This document shows positions 33,864 to 42,101 of a stretch of DNA of 64,000 nt, piece after piece. The notes under the pieces were generated by a model, which was not told the DNA's origin, searched no databases, and saw only the letters and a program-made list of their open reading frames with translations. Position 1 is the first letter of the stretch. Each line of letters begins with the position of its first letter. A program made the translations under genes and the position numbers. This DNA is from Pseudomonas fluorescens. GTDB taxonomy: Bacteria > Pseudomonadota > Gammaproteobacteria > Pseudomonadales > Pseudomonadaceae. Location: contig NZ_JAGGOF010000090.1 of NCBI RefSeq assembly GCF_018614775.1, forward strand, positions 31,734 through 95,733, in the 5' to 3' direction.

Positions 33864-34471
33864 ACCGTCAGGAAACGGGCTTCACCTTGCTTGAAGTCAT
33901 GGTGGCGATCCTGCTGATGGCGGTGGTCAGCCTGATTGCCTGGCGCGGGCTGGACAGCGTGACCCGTGCCGACCGCCATTTACAGGCCAGCACCGAGCAG
34001 ACCGAAGCCTTGCTGCGGGTGTTGAACCAACTGGAGCGCGACGTCGCCCTGCGCGCCAGCACCGAGCTGAGCGAACCGCTCAAGCCAGGCGTCGACGACG
34101 AGCCTGCGACCGCCCCGCCCGCCCTCATCGTGCGCAGCACCGACGGCCAGGGCTTTCGCCTGGACGTGATCCGTGTGGCCGCCACACGGGACGGCGAACT
34201 GCAACGGGTGCGCTGGTGGCTCAAGGGCGACACGCTCTACCGCGCCCAGGGCCCGGCACGCGACCGCTATCCGCTGCCCGCACCGGGTAACGGGGTGGCC
34301 GTGCTCAATGAAGTCAGTTCGGCGGGACTGCGCTATTGGGACAAGGACAAAGGCTGGCGCAAGCTCAGCGGCAACCGCCAGGAAAACCCGCCGGGTATTG
34401 AGATCAGCCTGACCCGGCAGACGCCCCAGGGGGTTGAACGCTACCGGCAGGTGTTGGGGCCGTTGGAGTGA
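33860..34471 (+). CDS. hxcW: minor pseudopilin, GspJ family (HxcW)
   Basis: 203 residues from MNRQETG. Prepilin site QETG-FTLLEVMVAILLMAVVSLIAWRGLDSV with Glu at mature position 5, followed by a larger beta-rich domain (LLRVLNQLERDVALRAS, VLNEVSSAGLRYWDKDKGW) characteristic of GspJ. It forms the quasi-helical tip with HxcV and HxcX in this family. It ends the plus-strand part of the secretion cluster; a REP pair follows before the MATE gene on the other strand. Confidence 0.88.
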   Translation: MNRQETGFTLLEVMVAILLMAVVSLIAWRGLDSVTRADRHLQASTEQTEALLRVLNQLERDVALRASTELSEPLKPGVDDEPATAPPALIVRSTDGQGFRLDVIRVAATRDGELQRVRWWLKGDTLYRAQGPARDRYPLPAPGNGVAVLNEVSSAGLRYWDKDKGWRKLSGNRQENPPGIEISLTRQTPQGVERYRQVLGPLE

Positions 34472-34490
34472 ACGCGTTGGCCACACATCC

Positions 34491-34583
34491 GCTGGGTGGG
34501 AGCGAGCCTGCTCGCGATAGCGGTCTGTCGGCCAACATCCATGTTGAATGTGCCGCCATCGCGAGCAGGCTCGCTCCCACAGG
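34491..34583. repeat. REP pair, GAGCCTGCTC subtype
   Basis: GTGGGAGCGAGCCTGCTCGC and the inverse GAGCAGGCTCGCTCCCACAG, filling the gap between convergent hxcW and the MATE gene. Confidence 0.85.
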
Positions 34584-34610
34584 GGTTTGTGGTGTCTGGG
34601 GGATCGTGAC

Positions 34611-35957
34611 CTACACCAACCGCTCGATCTGCTGATGCTGCCAGACCCGCTTGTAATACACCGTCTGCAGCACCAGCATGCTCAGGTAAGCTACCGGGAA
34701 CGCCATCCACACCCCTTGCAACCCGAAGCGCGCGTCCAGCAGATAGGCCGCCGGGACTTCCACGCCGACGATGCAGAAGATCGAGATCGCCACCGGCACC
34801 AGCACCGTGCCGCTGGCGCGCATGATGCCGCCGACCACGGCCTGGAAGCCGAATACCAGCAAGCTCCAGAGCATGATGTGCAACAGGTGTTCGGCCTGCA
34901 CTTGCGCGACCGGGTCGGTGATGAACAGCCCCAGCAACCAGTGGGATAACAGGTAGCCCAGCACCACCAGGCCACCGGTCAGCCAGACGTTGACCAGAAG
35001 CCCGGTGCGCAGGATCGGCCCGAGGCGTTCCAGCCGTCCGGCGCCGATGGCCTGGGCGCCGAGGATCGTCGCGGTGATGGCGATCGACAGCGCCGGGAAC
35101 TGCACGTAGTTGACGATCTGCGTCACCGCGCCATACGCCGCCGTGGCCTGGGAACCGTGACGGTTGACCAGCGCCAGGATCACCAGCTCCGACAGCGAGA
35201 TCACCACCATCTGCAACCCGGTCGGCAGGCCGATGTTCAGCACTTTACCGAGGATCTCGCGGTCCAGGCGCATCGCCGCGAACAGCGCACGATCTGGCGC
35301 CAGGGCATGCGCGCGCCGGTTCAGCCGCCAGGCCAGCAGCGTCATTGCCGACGCCGTGCCCACCAACCCCGCCCATGCCGCGCTCTGGACGCCCATTTGC
35401 GGCAGCCCCAGCCAGCCGCGAATCAACGCCGGCGTGAGCATCAGCCCGACGCTGGTGGACACCAACAGTGCCAGCAACGGCGACAGCGTATCGCTCACCC
35501 CACGGAGCAACTGGGTGAACAGCACAAACACCAGGAGCATCGGCAGGGTCCACATCATCACCCGGGCATACGAAACGGCGTCCGCCAGCACGTCGGCCGG
35601 CGTGCCCAGGCCCTGCAATGCCTCACGCGCGAAGACGCTGCCAAGCACCGCCGCCGCCAGCCCGATGATCGCCCCCAGCAACAGCGTCGAACCGGCGACA
35701 GCTTTGACCGTACCGGTTTCACCAGCGCCGTAGGCCTGTCCGATCAGCACCCCGGCCCCCGCGCCGAGGCCAATCACCAGGGCAATGAAGAAGAACAGGA
35801 TGGGAAACATCCCCGACACCGCCGCCAGGGCCTGGGTGCCGAGCATCTGGCCGATGTAGATGCTGTTGAGCGTGCCGGACATCGATTGCAGGAAGTTGGA
35901 CAGGACCATGGGGGCCAGGAACAGCAGGTAGGTTTTCCAGAGGGGTTGGGTTGACAT
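34611..35957 (-). CDS. MATE-family multidrug efflux transporter
   Basis: 448 residues with about twelve hydrophobic helices in two repeated halves, beginning LWKTYLLFLAPMVLSNFLQS and containing GTLNSIYIGQMLG, a classic MATE opening. The second half starts near ILGKVLNIGLPTGLQMVVIS, matching the P-x-x-x-x-x internal repeat. These proteins export cationic drugs, dyes or metabolites using H+ or Na+ gradients. Substrate cannot be predicted. No clear Shine-Dalgarno precedes the ATG at 35957; the upstream gap is long. Confidence 0.9.
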   Translation of the reverse strand: MSTQPLWKTYLLFLAPMVLSNFLQSMSGTLNSIYIGQMLGTQALAAVSGMFPILFFFIALVIGLGAGAGVLIGQAYGAGETGTVKAVAGSTLLLGAIIGLAAAVLGSVFAREALQGLGTPADVLADAVSYARVMMWTLPMLLVFVLFTQLLRGVSDTLSPLLALLVSTSVGLMLTPALIRGWLGLPQMGVQSAAWAGLVGTASAMTLLAWRLNRRAHALAPDRALFAAMRLDREILGKVLNIGLPTGLQMVVISLSELVILALVNRHGSQATAAYGAVTQIVNYVQFPALSIAITATILGAQAIGAGRLERLGPILRTGLLVNVWLTGGLVVLGYLLSHWLLGLFITDPVAQVQAEHLLHIMLWSLLVFGFQAVVGGIMRASGTVLVPVAISIFCIVGVEVPAAYLLDARFGLQGVWMAFPVAYLSMLVLQTVYYKRVWQHQQIERLV

Positions 35958-36048
35958 GAGGGCTCTGATGGCAGGTTCGACAGATTCGCGTGTCGGTAAT
36001 TTAGCTCATCCCTGTCTGGAACGAGGGGATTTATCCAGTGGGAGGAAA

Positions 36049-36137
36049 CTGCGGGAGCAAAGCTTGCTCGCGACGCAGACGCCGCAACACCTGAGCGAAC
36101 ACATCAACTTCATCGCGGGCAAGCCTTGCTCCCACGG
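36049..36137. repeat. REP pair, AAAGCTTGCTC subtype, slightly diverged
   Basis: CTGCGGGAGCAAAGCTTGCT and inverse GCAAGCCTTGCTCCCACGGG. One changed base in each outer arm (CTGCGGG for CTGTGGG; CCCACGGG for CCCACAGG) shows compensating-type divergence. Confidence 0.78.
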
Positions 36138-36215
36138 GCAATTTCCATCTCGTCAATCCGCCTCGACATTTTCCCGACTGCGTCTAACCTGAGATAGCAC
36201 AGTGCCAGGCGCTGC

Positions 36216-36268
36216 GTAGGCTATTGCCTACAGCGGTAAGAATCGGACGACTGGTCTTAAAGTCCGAT
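36216..36268 (+). promoter_or_regulatory. two inverted repeats in the chemosensory operon leader
   Basis: GTAGGC-tatt-GCCTAC (36216-36231) and ATCGGAC (36242-36248) with GTCCGAT (36262-36268). They lie 65-120 bases before the receptor ATG. They could be operator sites or leader hairpins; no known regulator consensus was recognised. Confidence 0.35.
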
Positions 36269-36333
36269 CAGGGCGCGCAGATAACCCGTTATTGGCCAAT
36301 GACCTGTTGGCAACACTGTTCAAGGACCGAACC

Positions 36334-37551
36334 ATGACGTCGTATTCACACGGTCATCCTCTCGCCCCAACCCCGCCCCGCATCCTCTGGAACGCCGTAC
36401 TTGTCGCGCTCGTCGCCAGCGTCGGCGTGCTGGTGCTCAATGGCCCGAGCGGGCAAAACATCGGTTTGAGCGCCGCGGTCCTGGCCCTGGGCATTGCGGC
36501 AGGCGCGTGGGGTGCTCGGGCGCAGCGTCTTCAGTCCAACCGTGCCTTTGCCGCCGCCATGGCCGAGCATGAACGGCACGCCGCCGAACTCCTCGCCCAC
36601 AAGTCCAACGGGCAACTCAACGAAGTCATCCTCGGTGCCATGCCGATCTGGGCCAAGCAGGTGGAAAGCTCCCGGCAGCAGACCGAAACCGCGATCATCT
36701 CCTTGACCAGCCGGTTCACCGGTATTTCTTCGCGCCTGGAAGACACCGTGCAAGCCTCGCAACTGGCCGCTGGCGAACTGGCCGGCAGCGGCAGCGGCGG
36801 CGCCGTGCAAGTGCTGGCCCAGAGCGAAAGCGAGCTGGTCCAACTCATCGATATCTTGCGCACCGCCCAGACCAGCCGTGATGAAACCCTGGCCCAGGTA
36901 CGCAACCTGACCGCCTACACCGGCGAGCTGCGGACCATGTCCGCAGACGTGGCAGCGATCGCCGCGCAGACCAATCTGCTGGCCCTCAACGCCGCCATCG
37001 AAGCCGCCCGAGCCGGTGAAGCCGGCCGCGGTTTTGCGGTGGTGGCCGACGCCGTGCGCAGCCTGTCGAGCAAGTCCAGCGAGACCGGCCAGCAGATGTC
37101 GGCCAAGGTCGACATCATCAACAGCGCCATCACCCAACTGGTCCAGGCTGCCTCCAGTGGTGCGGACCAGGACAGCCACTCGGTCAGCGCTTGCGAGGAA
37201 AGCATCCAGCGCGTGCTGGAGCGCTTCAAGAGCGTGACCGGGCGCCTGGCCGATTCGGCCGACCTGCTGCAACAGGAAAGCTACGGCATTCGCGACGAAC
37301 TCACCGAAGTGCTGGTCAGCCTGCAATTTCAGGATCGGGTCAGCCAGATCCTCAGCCACGTGCGCGACAACATCGAGGACCTGCATGTGCATGTGCAGCA
37401 AGCCAGTCAGTCGCCCGACCAGGCCGTCACCATCGATGCGCGCCAATGGCTGGCACGCATGGAAACCACTTATGCCACCGACGAGCAACGCCGCAATCAC
37501 CACGGCAACTCGGACGTGCAACACGCTTCACAGGAAATTACTTTCTTCTAG
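36334..37551 (+). CDS. methyl-accepting-type receptor without sensor loop, with CheZ-like C-terminal motif
   Basis: 405 residues from MTSYSHGH (AAGGA seven bases upstream); an in-frame ATG at 36292 is less likely. Two membrane helices (about 17-36 and 46-65) are separated by only about ten residues, so there is no periplasmic ligand domain. No HAMP is evident. The signalling hairpin AAQTNLLALNAAIEAARAGE is intact (about 210-230). After the hairpin, near residue 335, comes LQFQDRVSQILSHVRD. Its D-R-V-S-Q matches the catalytic D-x-x-x-Q of CheZ (FQDLTGQ in E. coli), which dephosphorylates CheY. It is the first gene of the operon, 11 bases before cheY. It resembles the first receptor gene of the P. 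aeruginosa che2 cluster in position. Confidence 0.85.
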   Translation: MTSYSHGHPLAPTPPRILWNAVLVALVASVGVLVLNGPSGQNIGLSAAVLALGIAAGAWGARAQRLQSNRAFAAAMAEHERHAAELLAHKSNGQLNEVILGAMPIWAKQVESSRQQTETAIISLTSRFTGISSRLEDTVQASQLAAGELAGSGSGGAVQVLAQSESELVQLIDILRTAQTSRDETLAQVRNLTAYTGELRTMSADVAAIAAQTNLLALNAAIEAARAGEAGRGFAVVADAVRSLSSKSSETGQQMSAKVDIINSAITQLVQAASSGADQDSHSVSACEESIQRVLERFKSVTGRLADSADLLQQESYGIRDELTEVLVSLQFQDRVSQILSHVRDNIEDLHVHVQQASQSPDQAVTIDARQWLARMETTYATDEQRRNHHGNSDVQHASQEITFF

Positions 37552-37562
37552 GAGAGCCGTTC

Positions 37563-37931
37563 ATGGCTAAAAGTGTATTGGTTGTCGACGACTCCGCGAG
37601 CGTTCGGCAAGTCGTCGGCATTGCGTTGAAAAGTGCCGGCTATGACGTGATCGAGGCCAGCGATGGCAAGGATGCGTTGGGAAAACTCACCGGGCAGAAA
37701 GTGCACCTGATCATCAGTGACGTGAACATGCCGAACATGGACGGCATCACCTTCGTCAAGGAGGTCAAGAAGCTCGCCAGCTACAAGTTCACACCGATCA
37801 TCATGCTCACCACTGAGTCCCAGGAATCGAAGAAACAGGAAGGCCAGGCCGCTGGCGCCAAGGCCTGGGTGGTCAAGCCGTTCCAGCCGGCGCAGATGCT
37901 GGCGGCGGTGTCCAAGCTGATTCTTCCTTGA
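37563..37931 (+). CDS. cheY: CheY-like single-domain response regulator
   Basis: 122 residues, receiver domain only. Acidic pair D9/D10, phospho-acceptor D53 in LIISDVNMPNMDG, Thr/Ser switch in MLTTES, and Lys in WVVKPFQP. No output domain, so it acts by binding a partner, classically the flagellar switch, when phosphorylated by CheA. GGAG lies eight bases before ATG. The immediate upstream receptor carries a possible CheZ-type phosphatase motif that could reset this protein. P. aeruginosa CheY2 in the equivalent cluster does not drive normal swimming, so a flagellar role should not be assumed. Confidence 0.92.
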   Translation: MAKSVLVVDDSASVRQVVGIALKSAGYDVIEASDGKDALGKLTGQKVHLIISDVNMPNMDGITFVKEVKKLASYKFTPIIMLTTESQESKKQEGQAAGAKAWVVKPFQPAQMLAAVSKLILP

Positions 37932-37946
37932 TGACCGGAGGCTGCA

Positions 37947-38231
37947 ATGCCCTTGTTGTACGAAACCGTGGATGACACCGCCCAGGTGCAGATCGACGGC
38001 GAACTGACGATCTACACCGTCGCCGACCTGTCCGCACAATGGCTGCCGCGCCTGGGGGCGACACCGCGCATGGACGTGGATCTGTCGCAGATCACCGAAA
38101 TGGACGGCGCCGGCCTGCAACTGCTGCTGATGGCACTGCGTGAGGCCGCCAAGGCCGGCACTCACCTGACGCTGACCGGGCGCAGCAAAGCCGTCACCGA
38201 AACGCTGGAGCTGTGCAACCTGGACGCCTAG
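37947..38231 (+). CDS. STAS-domain protein lacking the usual phospho-serine
   Basis: 94 residues, entirely a STAS (anti-sigma-factor antagonist-like) domain: VQIDGELTIYTVADLSAQ, then VDLSQITEMDGAGLQLLLMALREA and GRSKAVTETLELCNL. In SpoIIAA-type proteins the motif is D-S-S-G with the first Ser phosphorylated; here it is D-G-A-G, so both serines are gone and phosphoregulation by a kinase of that class is unlikely. It may be a scaffold or adaptor in the chemosensory array. SD GGAGG is five bases before ATG, and it lies between cheY and cheA in one operon. No anti-sigma kinase is nearby. Confidence 0.87.
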   Translation: MPLLYETVDDTAQVQIDGELTIYTVADLSAQWLPRLGATPRMDVDLSQITEMDGAGLQLLLMALREAAKAGTHLTLTGRSKAVTETLELCNLDA

Positions 38232-38264
38232 CGCCCTGCACTGGCGGCCGACACGACAAAGGAT

Positions 38265-40370
38265 ATGAGCGTGAGCATCAATCTCGATCAGGCACAACAA
38301 ACGTTCATCGTCGAGGCACGGGAACAGTTGCAGGCGATGGAAGAGTCCCTGCTGCAACTGGAAACCGACCCGGGCGACGATGACGCCATCGGTGCGATCT
38401 TCCGCGCGGCCCACACCATCAAGGGCTCCGCCGGGCTGTTCGGCCTGGAGCCGATCGTCAGTTTCACCCACATCGTCGAAGACGTGCTCGACCGCCTGCG
38501 CAACGGCAGCGTCGAGGTGGACACCGGCCTGATCGCCGTGCTGCTCAAGTCCAGCGATCACATGCTGGAACTGATCAACGTGGTGGCCAACCAGGGCGGG
38601 ACACTGACACCGCCGGCGCTGCAGCGGGAGGTGGAGCTGTGCCAGATCCTCCAGGAGTACCAGGCGCCCCAGGCCGTCGACGCGCCCAAACCGGCGAGTA
38701 AGGTCGACGCGGATGAACCTGCTGAGAGCCGTCTATGGCAGATTTCCCTGCGCTTCGGCCCGGAGGTGTTTCGTAACGGCATGGACCCGCTGTCGTTCCT
38801 GCGCTACCTGCAAACCCTGGGCGAAATCGTCGAACTCACCACCCTGACCGACACACTGCCGGCCCTCGAAACCTGGGACGCAGAATCGTGCTACCTGGGC
38901 TTCGACATCGAATTTCGCTCGGCGGCCAGCCACGGAGCGATCAACGAAGTCTTCGATTTTGTGCGCGAAGACTGCGCGATCGAGATCGTTGCCCTGGGAA
39001 ATGCCGCGCTTCCATTGAACACCGGCCTGGTGACCACCCAGCCGGAGCCGCCCGAAGAAAACACCGCGCTGGTCACCACCGGCGAGTTGCTGCCGGACCA
39101 GCGCAAGACCTCGCGGACGTCGTCCCAGGTCGCCCTCGACAAACCACCGATGACCACGGACAACAAGGCCAGGGACGGCAGTTATGTGCGGGTCAACGCC
39201 GACAAACTGGACGAGTTGATCAACCTGGTGGGCGAACTGGTCATCGCCAGCGCCGGCGCCAGCCTGCTGGCCCGTACCTGCCACAACGCGCCGTTGCAGG
39301 AATCCACGTCGACGGTGTCGGCACTGGTGGAGGAAATCCTCGACGGCGCCCTGCGCCTGCGCATGATCCCCATCGGTGAGACCTTCAACCGGTTTCGCCG
39401 GGTGGTGCGCGATGTCAGCCAGGAGCTGGGCAAGGACATTGACCTGATCATCAGCGGCGCGGAAACCGAGCTGGACAAGACCGTGGTGGAAAAAATCGGC
39501 GACCCGCTCATGCACCTGCTGCGCAACGCCATGGACCACGGCATCGAAACCGCCGAAGCGCGGTTGGCGGCGGGCAAACCGGCCAAGGGGCATTTGCACC
39601 TCAACGCCTATCACGACTCGGGCAGCATCGTGCTGGAAATCGCCGACGATGGCGCCGGCCTGAACCGCGACCGGATCCTGGAAAAAGCCCAGGAGCGCGG
39701 CCTGGTGTCCCCGGGTGCGAGCCCCACCGACCAGGAGATCTACAACCTGATCTTCGAACCGGGTTTTTCCACCGCCCAGGCGGTCACCAACCTGTCCGGA
39801 CGCGGCGTGGGCATGGACGTGGTCAAGCGCAACATCACATTGCTGCGCGGCACCGTCGACCTCGACAGCCAACCGGGCCAGGGCACCGTGGTGCGCATCC
39901 GCCTGCCGCTGACGCTGGCGATCATCAACGGTTTCCTGGTGGGCATCGACCAGTCCACCTACGTCATCCCGCTGGACATGGTCCAGGAGTGCGTCGAGCT
40001 GAGCGAAGACGATGGGATGACCAGCCGCGAGCTGGGTTACCTCGACCTGCGTGGCGAGGTGCTGCCGCTGGTCTACCTGCGCGACCACTTCAACCACGAA
40101 GGCCCGGCCTCGCGCCGGCAGAACGTGGTGGTGGTGCGCTACGCCGAACTCAAGGCCGGGCTGGTGGTGGATGACCTGCTGGGGGAATTCCAGACCGTCA
40201 TCAAGCCCCTGGGCAAGTTGTTTGGCGCCCTGCGCGGCATCAGCGGCTCGACCATCCTCGGCAGCGGCGCCGTGGCGCTGATCCTCGACATTCCGGCGCT
40301 GCTGACCCAAATCGCACAGTCCGAAAATCGCTACACCACCAGTCAATTACAACAAGCCACTGCTCGCTGA
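38265..40370 (+). CDS. cheA: chemotaxis histidine kinase CheA
   Basis: 701 residues. HPt domain with phospho-His50 in RAAHTIKGSAGLFG, then a roughly 200-residue linker region (about 130-310) where P2-type binding domains usually lie, the dimerisation domain (NADKLDELINLVGELVIASA), the ATPase domain with N box (HLLRNAMDHGIE), G1 (EIADDGAGLN) and G2 (GRGVGMDVVKRNI), and the C-terminal CheW-like regulatory domain (GFLVGIDQSTYVIPLDMVQECVEL). All catalytic motifs are intact. It phosphorylates CheY and CheB in response to the two receptors. GTG at 38271 is an alternative start with better SD spacing. Confidence 0.95.
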   Translation: MSVSINLDQAQQTFIVEAREQLQAMEESLLQLETDPGDDDAIGAIFRAAHTIKGSAGLFGLEPIVSFTHIVEDVLDRLRNGSVEVDTGLIAVLLKSSDHMLELINVVANQGGTLTPPALQREVELCQILQEYQAPQAVDAPKPASKVDADEPAESRLWQISLRFGPEVFRNGMDPLSFLRYLQTLGEIVELTTLTDTLPALETWDAESCYLGFDIEFRSAASHGAINEVFDFVREDCAIEIVALGNAALPLNTGLVTTQPEPPEENTALVTTGELLPDQRKTSRTSSQVALDKPPMTTDNKARDGSYVRVNADKLDELINLVGELVIASAGASLLARTCHNAPLQESTSTVSALVEEILDGALRLRMIPIGETFNRFRRVVRDVSQELGKDIDLIISGAETELDKTVVEKIGDPLMHLLRNAMDHGIETAEARLAAGKPAKGHLHLNAYHDSGSIVLEIADDGAGLNRDRILEKAQERGLVSPGASPTDQEIYNLIFEPGFSTAQAVTNLSGRGVGMDVVKRNITLLRGTVDLDSQPGQGTVVRIRLPLTLAIINGFLVGIDQSTYVIPLDMVQECVELSEDDGMTSRELGYLDLRGEVLPLVYLRDHFNHEGPASRRQNVVVVRYAELKAGLVVDDLLGEFQTVIKPLGKLFGALRGISGSTILGSGAVALILDIPALLTQIAQSENRYTTSQLQQATAR

Positions 40371-40403
40371 CGCTTTAGCAATTCCATGGAGAGGTACTTC
40401 CCG

Positions 40404-42062
40404 ATGAAATGGTTCTACGATCTTAGAATCGCCACCAAACTGGTCACGTCATTTCTCGTGGTGCTGGCCCTGACCGCCGCCATGGGGGTGTTTTCGATCA
40501 TCCAGCTGGGCGAGGTGAACGGCACCACCCAGGAGATGCGCGATAACTGGATGCCGTCGATGCGCGCCGCCGCAGGCATGCGCTTTTATGGCGCAAACTA
40601 CCGCCTCAAGGAAAACCGGCATATATCCGCTGACTCCGATCAAGAACGGGCCACGCTCGAGCAAGAGGCGGATGAATCCAGGAAGGCCTTCGAGACCCGT
40701 CAGGCGACTTACGGGCAGATGCTCTCCAACGACCAGGACCGTAAACTGTTCGAAGCCATCAGCGCCGAGTGGGCCGCTTACCTGACGGTTAGCAAGGACT
40801 TGCTGGCCCTGTCCCGGCAGAACCTCACCAGCGAAGCCCATGCGTTGCTCAAGGGCGAGTCCAAACGCCGGTTCGAGCTGATGACCGCCGACCTGCAGAA
40901 ACTGGTAGAACTCAATGACGCCGGTGCCAGCGATGCGAGCGCCCGCGGCACGGCGCTGTTTGAAAAGTCGCGCTTGTCGATCATTGCCGTACTGGCGGCC
41001 GCCCTGTTGGTCGGCCTGGGCCTGGCGCTGTTCATCTCGCGGATCATTTCCCGTCCGTTGAAGCAGGCGGCCGCTGTCGCCGCACAATTGGCCGAAGGCA
41101 ACCTGAACGCAAAAATCGAGGTCGGCTCCAAGGACGAAACCGGCATGGTGCTCAGCGCCATGCAGAACATAGTGGGCAAGCTGTCCCATATCATCGGTGA
41201 AGTGCGCAACGCGGCGGACAACCTGGCCAGCGCTTCCGAAGAAGTCAGCGCCACCGCGCAATCCATGAGCCAGGCCACCAGCGAACAGGCGGCCAGCGTC
41301 GAGGAAACCAGCGCCTCCATCGAGCAGATGAGCGCCAGCATCAACCAGAACACCGAGAACGCCAAGGTCACCGACGGCATGGCCAGCAAGGCCGCCAAGG
41401 AAGCCACCGAAGGCGGCGACTCGGTGCAGCAGACCGTGGTGGCGATGAAGAAAATCGCCCAGCGCATCAGCATCATCGACGACATTGCCTACCAGACCAA
41501 CCTGCTGGCGCTCAACGCCGCCATCGAAGCAGCCCGGGCCGGTGAACACGGCAAAGGCTTTGCCGTGGTCGCCGCCGAGGTGCGCAAACTGGCCGAACGC
41601 AGCCAGGTCGCGGCCCAGGAAATAGGCGAGCTGTCGTCCAGCAGCGTCGACATGGCCGAGACCGCCGGGCACTTGCTCAATGAAATGGTCCCGTCCATCA
41701 ACAAGACTTCGGACCTGGTGCAGGAAATCAGCGCCGCGTCCGAAGAGCAGGCCGCCGGCGTGGCACAGATCAACACCGCCATGACCCAGCTCAACCAAGT
41801 GACGCAGCAGAACGCCTCCAGCAGTGAAGAACTGGCCGCCACCGCCGAGGAGATGAGTAGCCAGGCCGAACAGCTGCAACAGGCCATGAGCTTCTTCACC
41901 CTGGACGGCCCGTCCAAGTTGGCCAGCCAGCCGCTGAAAGTGGACAACACCCCGGGCCCGTCCAGCCGTAAACCGGCCCGCGCCGCCGCGCCCGCCATGC
42001 CCAAGGCGTTTGCCTACAGCATGGCCAGCGCGCCGGACGAATCCGAATTCACCCGGTTCTGA
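40404..42062 (+). CDS. methyl-accepting chemotaxis protein with 4HB sensor and C-terminal pentapeptide
   Basis: 552 residues from MKWFYDLRI (GGAGAGG upstream). TM1 at about 13-32, a periplasmic four-helix-bundle domain (4HB_MCP type: LGEVNGTTQEMRDNWMPSMRAA), TM2 (LSIIAVLAAALLVGLGLALFIS, about 190-212), HAMP (SRPLKQAAAVAAQLAEGNL), then a long methyl-accepting domain with the tip IDDIAYQTNLLALNAAIEAA and adaptation helices rich in Glu/Gln/Ala. A flexible Pro/Ala linker ends in EFTRF, which fits the x-aromatic-x-x-aromatic pentapeptide that tethers CheR and CheB. Ligand unknown; 4HB domains often bind small acids or respond to metabolites. Confidence 0.93.
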   Translation: MKWFYDLRIATKLVTSFLVVLALTAAMGVFSIIQLGEVNGTTQEMRDNWMPSMRAAAGMRFYGANYRLKENRHISADSDQERATLEQEADESRKAFETRQATYGQMLSNDQDRKLFEAISAEWAAYLTVSKDLLALSRQNLTSEAHALLKGESKRRFELMTADLQKLVELNDAGASDASARGTALFEKSRLSIIAVLAAALLVGLGLALFISRIISRPLKQAAAVAAQLAEGNLNAKIEVGSKDETGMVLSAMQNIVGKLSHIIGEVRNAADNLASASEEVSATAQSMSQATSEQAASVEETSASIEQMSASINQNTENAKVTDGMASKAAKEATEGGDSVQQTVVAMKKIAQRISIIDDIAYQTNLLALNAAIEAARAGEHGKGFAVVAAEVRKLAERSQVAAQEIGELSSSSVDMAETAGHLLNEMVPSINKTSDLVQEISAASEEQAAGVAQINTAMTQLNQVTQQNASSSEELAATAEEMSSQAEQLQQAMSFFTLDGPSKLASQPLKVDNTPGPSSRKPARAAAPAMPKAFAYSMASAPDESEFTRF

Positions 42063-42101
42063 CGGTGGGTTTGCACAGGCTCGCTAAAAGGAGAGACAGC
42101 C

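Larger units (their letters stand above)
35958..36333. other. 376-base gap with REP pair and two hairpins before the chemosensory operon
   Basis: Holds the leader of the MATE gene, a REP pair (36049-36137) and two inverted repeats (36216-36268) close to the first receptor gene. Short open frames here are not supported by ribosome-binding sites or recognisable sequence. The chemosensory operon promoter should be in the right half. Confidence 0.6.
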
